From assembly GCF_016859285.1 (NCBI RefSeq), contig NC_053408.1, positions 10,803,213 to 10,867,212 on the forward strand: a DNA stretch of 64,000 bases, read 5' to 3'. Shown piece by piece: positions 62,301 to 64,000 of the stretch; position 1 is the stretch's first letter, and the number at the start of each line of letters is the position of its first letter. The notes under the pieces are model-generated. The model searched no databases, was not told where the DNA came from, and saw nothing but the letters and a program-made list of their open reading frames with translations. The DNA is from Xiphias gladius. Lineage: Eukaryota; Chordata; Actinopteri; Istiophoriformes; Xiphiidae. Position numbers and translations under genes: made by a program.

Positions 62301-62428
62301 CATAAAAAAACAATAAAACAAAAAACAAAACTGCAGGACACGAAGTCTAACTTACCGCAAACCTCTGTTATTCCAGTAAAGACGAAAACACACATCCATA
62401 GTAGCGTCTGCGGCGGGAGCGCACCCAT
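45083..62428 (-). CDS. itgb3: itgb3, integrin beta-3
   Basis: Integrin beta-3 pairs with alpha-IIb (thrombocyte fibrinogen receptor) or alpha-V (vitronectin receptor) at the plasma membrane. Fifteen coding exons: 62356-62428, 61038-61123, 60094-60298, 59582-59834, 57511-57673, 57101-57262, 56828-56923, 56222-56311, 55657-55791, 54051-54495, 49891-50113, 49690-49790, 48628-48747, 45907-46073 and 45083-45151. They join in phase to 2,388 bp, 795 aa plus TGA (human 788). The order is signal peptide, PSI, hybrid/beta-I, I-EGF repeats, beta-tail, membrane helix and NPLY/NITY tail. The ATG opens a hydrophobic leader. The TSTFTNITY tail distinguishes beta-3 from beta-1 and beta-5. Teleosts often keep two beta-3 paralogues; which copy this is cannot be told here. 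Confidence 0.95.
46074..48627. other. itgb3 intron 13
   Basis: A 2.55-kb intron. It is pyrimidine-rich around 47260-47580. No coding or mobile element was recognised. Confidence 0.5.
49012..49635. mobile_element. Composite of two nested inverted-repeat elements
   Basis: Outer ends: ATTCACTTTATATTAAGACA on the left and, inverted, GGTACCACTTTCTAATAAA on the right, both running into TTTATAAAG or CATAAAG. Inner ends: TTTAAAGCGAGAATATGTAA at 49111 and, inverted, TTAAAGGAGTCCTGTGTATC ending at 49468. The inner block splits the outer one. Neither codes for protein. It lies in the itgb3 intron between exons 49690-49790 and 48628-48747. Confidence 0.5.
49690..54495 (-). CDS. itgb3: itgb3 exons 10-12: hybrid end and I-EGF repeats
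   Basis: Exon 54051-54495 (445 bp) encodes [12 protein letters not shown], the CDCKCQ junction and the first EGF-like modules ([15 protein letters not shown]). Exon 49891-50113 encodes the next modules ([20 protein letters not shown]). Exon 49690-49790 encodes [10 protein letters not shown] and the start of the beta-tail. The dense regular cysteines form the stiff leg that extends on activation. A 3.9-kb intron separates the first two of these exons. Confidence 0.95.
52181..52839. mobile_element. Interspersed foldback-type repeat, copy 2
   Basis: The left end (AGTTTGAAATTTAGGG, then GAGTTAGATGAGGAGACC, then ACCACTTTCATG) is repeated inverted at the right end (CATGAAAGTGGTATCAATCC, then GTCAAACTC). 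That gives imperfect terminal inverted repeats of about 70 bp. The interior includes CAGTCTTTATGCTAAACTAG, typical of a repeat widespread in percomorph fish. About 200 bp near 52512-52715 do not fit the family and may be a later insertion. Confidence 0.6.
53341..53388. repeat. (CA)n microsatellite
   Basis: About 45 bp of interrupted CA in itgb3 intron 10. Confidence 0.95.
55657..59834 (-). CDS. itgb3: itgb3 exons 4-9: beta-I (ligand-binding) domain
   Basis: Six exons encode residues of about 122-421. The MIDAS motif DLSYSMNDD is intact, with D146, S148 and S150. [15 protein letters not shown] and [12 protein letters not shown] match human beta-3. The specificity loop reads CYSINTTC where human has CYDMKTTC, so metal-dependent RGD binding should be kept with a changed loop. 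DGQCH and the NINLIFAVT strand follow. Exon lengths of 96 and 90 bp preserve phase. Confidence 0.95.
56181..56208. repeat. (GT)n array next to the donor of itgb3 exon 8
   Basis: A TG array on the plus strand, hence CA in the transcript, starting about 14 nt after the donor of exon 56222-56311. Confidence 0.95.
57990..58502. repeat. Interspersed repeat rich in GCATGTTAGCATGCTAACAT
   Basis: The block contains GCATGTTAGCATGCTAACAT near 58207 and ends GACTGACATTGCCATAGCTA then CTAGCATAGCTAAAAA. These words mark a repeat I recall as very common in percomorph genomes. It lies in the itgb3 intron between exons 59582-59834 and 57511-57673 and has no coding capacity. Confidence 0.6.
58531..58547. repeat. 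(TA)n microsatellite
   Basis: A short TA run followed by CACACA, just after the GCATGTTAGC-type repeat. Confidence 0.85.
59208..59260. repeat. Fragment of the foldback-type repeat family
   Basis: AGTTTGACATTTTAGGAAATG matches the end of the copy at 52181 (and the inverted end near 52825). Only one end is present, after a poly-T run. Confidence 0.45.
60094..62428 (-). CDS. itgb3: itgb3 exons 1-3: signal peptide, PSI and start of hybrid domain
   Basis: Exon 62356-62428 encodes a leader with the hydrophobic core [12 protein letters not shown] (residues 8-19). Exon 61038-61123 encodes the Cys-rich PSI segment ([20 protein letters not shown]). Exon 60094-60298 continues with [13 protein letters not shown] and the hybrid-domain strand [12 protein letters not shown]. 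The region that carries the human Leu33Pro platelet antigen is diverged here (FQEDFGQG). Confidence 0.92.
61386..62033. mobile_element. Non-autonomous element with terminal inverted repeats
   Basis: The left end CAGCGGTGGGAAGTAACTAC pairs with the inverted right end CAGTGATGGAAGAAGGACTC. Words such as TTTACTCAAGTACTGTACTT and CTTCTACTCCACTACATTCA identify a repeat family common in fish, recalled from memory. It is about 648 bp with no open frame of note. It sits in itgb3 intron 1. An 8-bp target duplication is not evident. Confidence 0.65.
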
Positions 62429-62605
62429 CCTGGTGCGGGCTCTGTGAGGAAAGAGCCTGCCAACGAGCTCTGGTGCGACTACAAGCAGGACAGAACAACA
62501 AAAAAAGTAAAAAAAAAAATCATCTGCAATCGACACAACTCCAAATAGAGTCAAATGCCTTAGATCCACCTCCCTACTCCGCATCCATGGAGCGCACTAT
62601 TCTAC

Positions 62606-62626
62606 TATTAAATATAGTGGGCGGGG
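62606..62626 (-). promoter_or_regulatory. itgb3: itgb3 core promoter: GC box and TATA-like element
   Basis: On the minus strand the order is CCCCGCCC (62619-62626) then TATATTTAA (62608-62616), about 180 bp upstream of the itgb3 start codon. The spacing suggests transcription starting near 62580 with a leader of about 150 nt. It is a motif-based inference. Confidence 0.55.
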
Positions 62627-62878
62627 AAAGCATGAGCTGTGAGTTCGGAGGCTTTATTTTGGTGAGCATCAGACATGTGACGTTCAGGTACCGGCCGGTA
62701 TGTTGTTGTGTAGTCTGGTATGTCGCTTTTAGAAGTTGGGTCGACTGAATATCGAGCAGAGTATGGTGTAAAATTTACAGAGGAGGAAAATGTGCGTATA
62801 AACACATTTTAATCAAAAAGATAAAAAACAAAACAAAACATTAAATCATGGAAAAACTGATTTTCAGTGTACTTTCTA

Positions 62879-62944
<66 letters not shown>

Positions 62945-64000
62945 CACAAAAACAACAACACTGAATTAAAAATGTGTAGGGCTTGAATGTGTTGAGCAGA
63001 ACAGCAGTTAATATATATAGTTTGTGTTAAGTAAGAATGAACTGTAGTCGCGTCTACATGAGGTTTGCTTTAGCATACACTGCCCACTAATGGACACAAC
63101 CTGTATGAACAGGTGTCACCAAAACTACAGCACCTTTTACACTTCAGCTGGAGGGTGTAATTGAAAATAAATAAATAAATACATTTTTAAAAAGCCTGTT
63201 TTCTTTTATTAATGCTACAAATGACCCAATAATGACTCAAAATGTGTTGTGAAAAATGAAACTTGGCCCGATTGTGGTCTAATATTAAACCATCTCAACT
63301 GAACGGTCAGGGTTGTGGCAGCACAAGCAGCCTTCGCTGGCTGAATTCTGACTGAATTGCTCCTATGTTTGTCACTCAGTCTTCAGTGAATGACACAGGC
63401 TATAAATGGCTTTACAACCACAGTTAATCTTTTGACTAAAGACTCTTAATTGGCAAGAAAACTGATTCAGGCCAATGTAAGTTAATCAAAGGGGTCATTT
63501 TCATATAGGCTACATTTTATTGCCAGTTTAATAATTGCCGCTACTATTTACTGATCTTTGTTTTTCCTCTGCTCTGTGGAAGAAAGGCAGATCGGATTTG
63601 GGTCAATTTTAGTGACGTGAGTGCATCAAGTAAACCCCTCAACCAAGGCAAAGCCTTTGTTTGTTTAGGTACAGCACAAGCTAACCTCTCTTTAAAAGAA
63701 ATATAGTCTGAATCACAGTGGCTGGCCTATACAATAGGTTTATATCTGATAATGGCCAAATAATGTATAGTTTTTAGAAGGATGTTACCTTAAAGCAGTC
63801 CCATCACCCTGCTTGACTGCTGTGTCCACAGCCGTAGTACCGTTTCTATCCACCAGATGTCATTTTCTTACAATAAGTCGTTGGGAGAGCATTTGAGAGC
63901 ATGTGAAAGATGTATCTGCGAGTGTGGGGATCGCACACACTCCCTTCCACCAGCCTTTCAGACTTTCGGCCTTGGGTAAGGATGATTATGAAAACTGAAT
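62627..64000. other. Region upstream of itgb3
   Basis: No gene was recognised. A 12-bp palindrome TACCGGCCGGTA lies at 62689-62700, and a long CA array at 62879-62942. The rest is AT-rich with no supported exon. Confidence 0.5.
62879..62942. repeat. (CA)n microsatellite
   Basis: About 62 bp of uninterrupted CA, 450 bp upstream of the itgb3 start codon. Confidence 0.98.

Overview
The window is vertebrate nuclear DNA and looks like a teleost fish, probably a percomorph. The genes are split into many short exons with GT-AG introns. The predicted proteins align along their whole length with vertebrate families. The introns carry (CA)n arrays and short interspersed repeats of types common in spiny-rayed fish. 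The species assignment is inference from memory. There are no prokaryotic operons, CRISPR arrays, viral genes or rRNA genes.

Four protein-coding genes could be rebuilt exon by exon, with reading phase kept across every junction. (1) brca1, minus strand, start codon at 19080, running left to at least 428. It has a RING finger, a 2.7-kb central exon, a coiled coil and tandem BRCT domains. The last coding exon lies beyond the left edge, so the gene is incomplete here. (2) becn1 (Beclin 1), plus strand, 21701-27089, complete, 11 coding exons, 447 aa. (3) tlk2 (Tousled-like kinase 2), minus strand, 28760-39831, complete, 20 coding exons, 700 aa, with a likely 5' UTR exon ending at 41320. (4) itgb3 (integrin beta-3), minus strand, 45083-62428, complete, 15 coding exons, 795 aa, with a GC box and TATA-like element upstream.

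Layout: brca1 and becn1 are head to head, with 2.6 kb between start codons. becn1 and tlk2 are tail to tail, with 1.7 kb between stop codons and apparently abutting 3' ends. tlk2 and itgb3 lie in tandem, about 3.5 kb apart. From general knowledge, the human orthologues of all four lie on 17q21-q23, so this looks like a compact form of an old linkage group. The products share no pathway: homologous-recombination repair (brca1), autophagy (becn1), chromatin assembly and replication (tlk2), and cell adhesion (itgb3).

No undescribed gene system was found. The most unusual features are at the RNA-processing level: a GC-AG intron in becn1 that reading phase supports; CA arrays starting within a few bases of three 5' splice sites; a long UG array just upstream of a BRCT exon of brca1; and a weak donor on the brca1 RING exon with a stronger out-of-frame GT 14 nt away. 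There are also several foldback or terminal-inverted-repeat elements, one nested inside another. The remaining sequence is intron or intergenic DNA with simple repeats.
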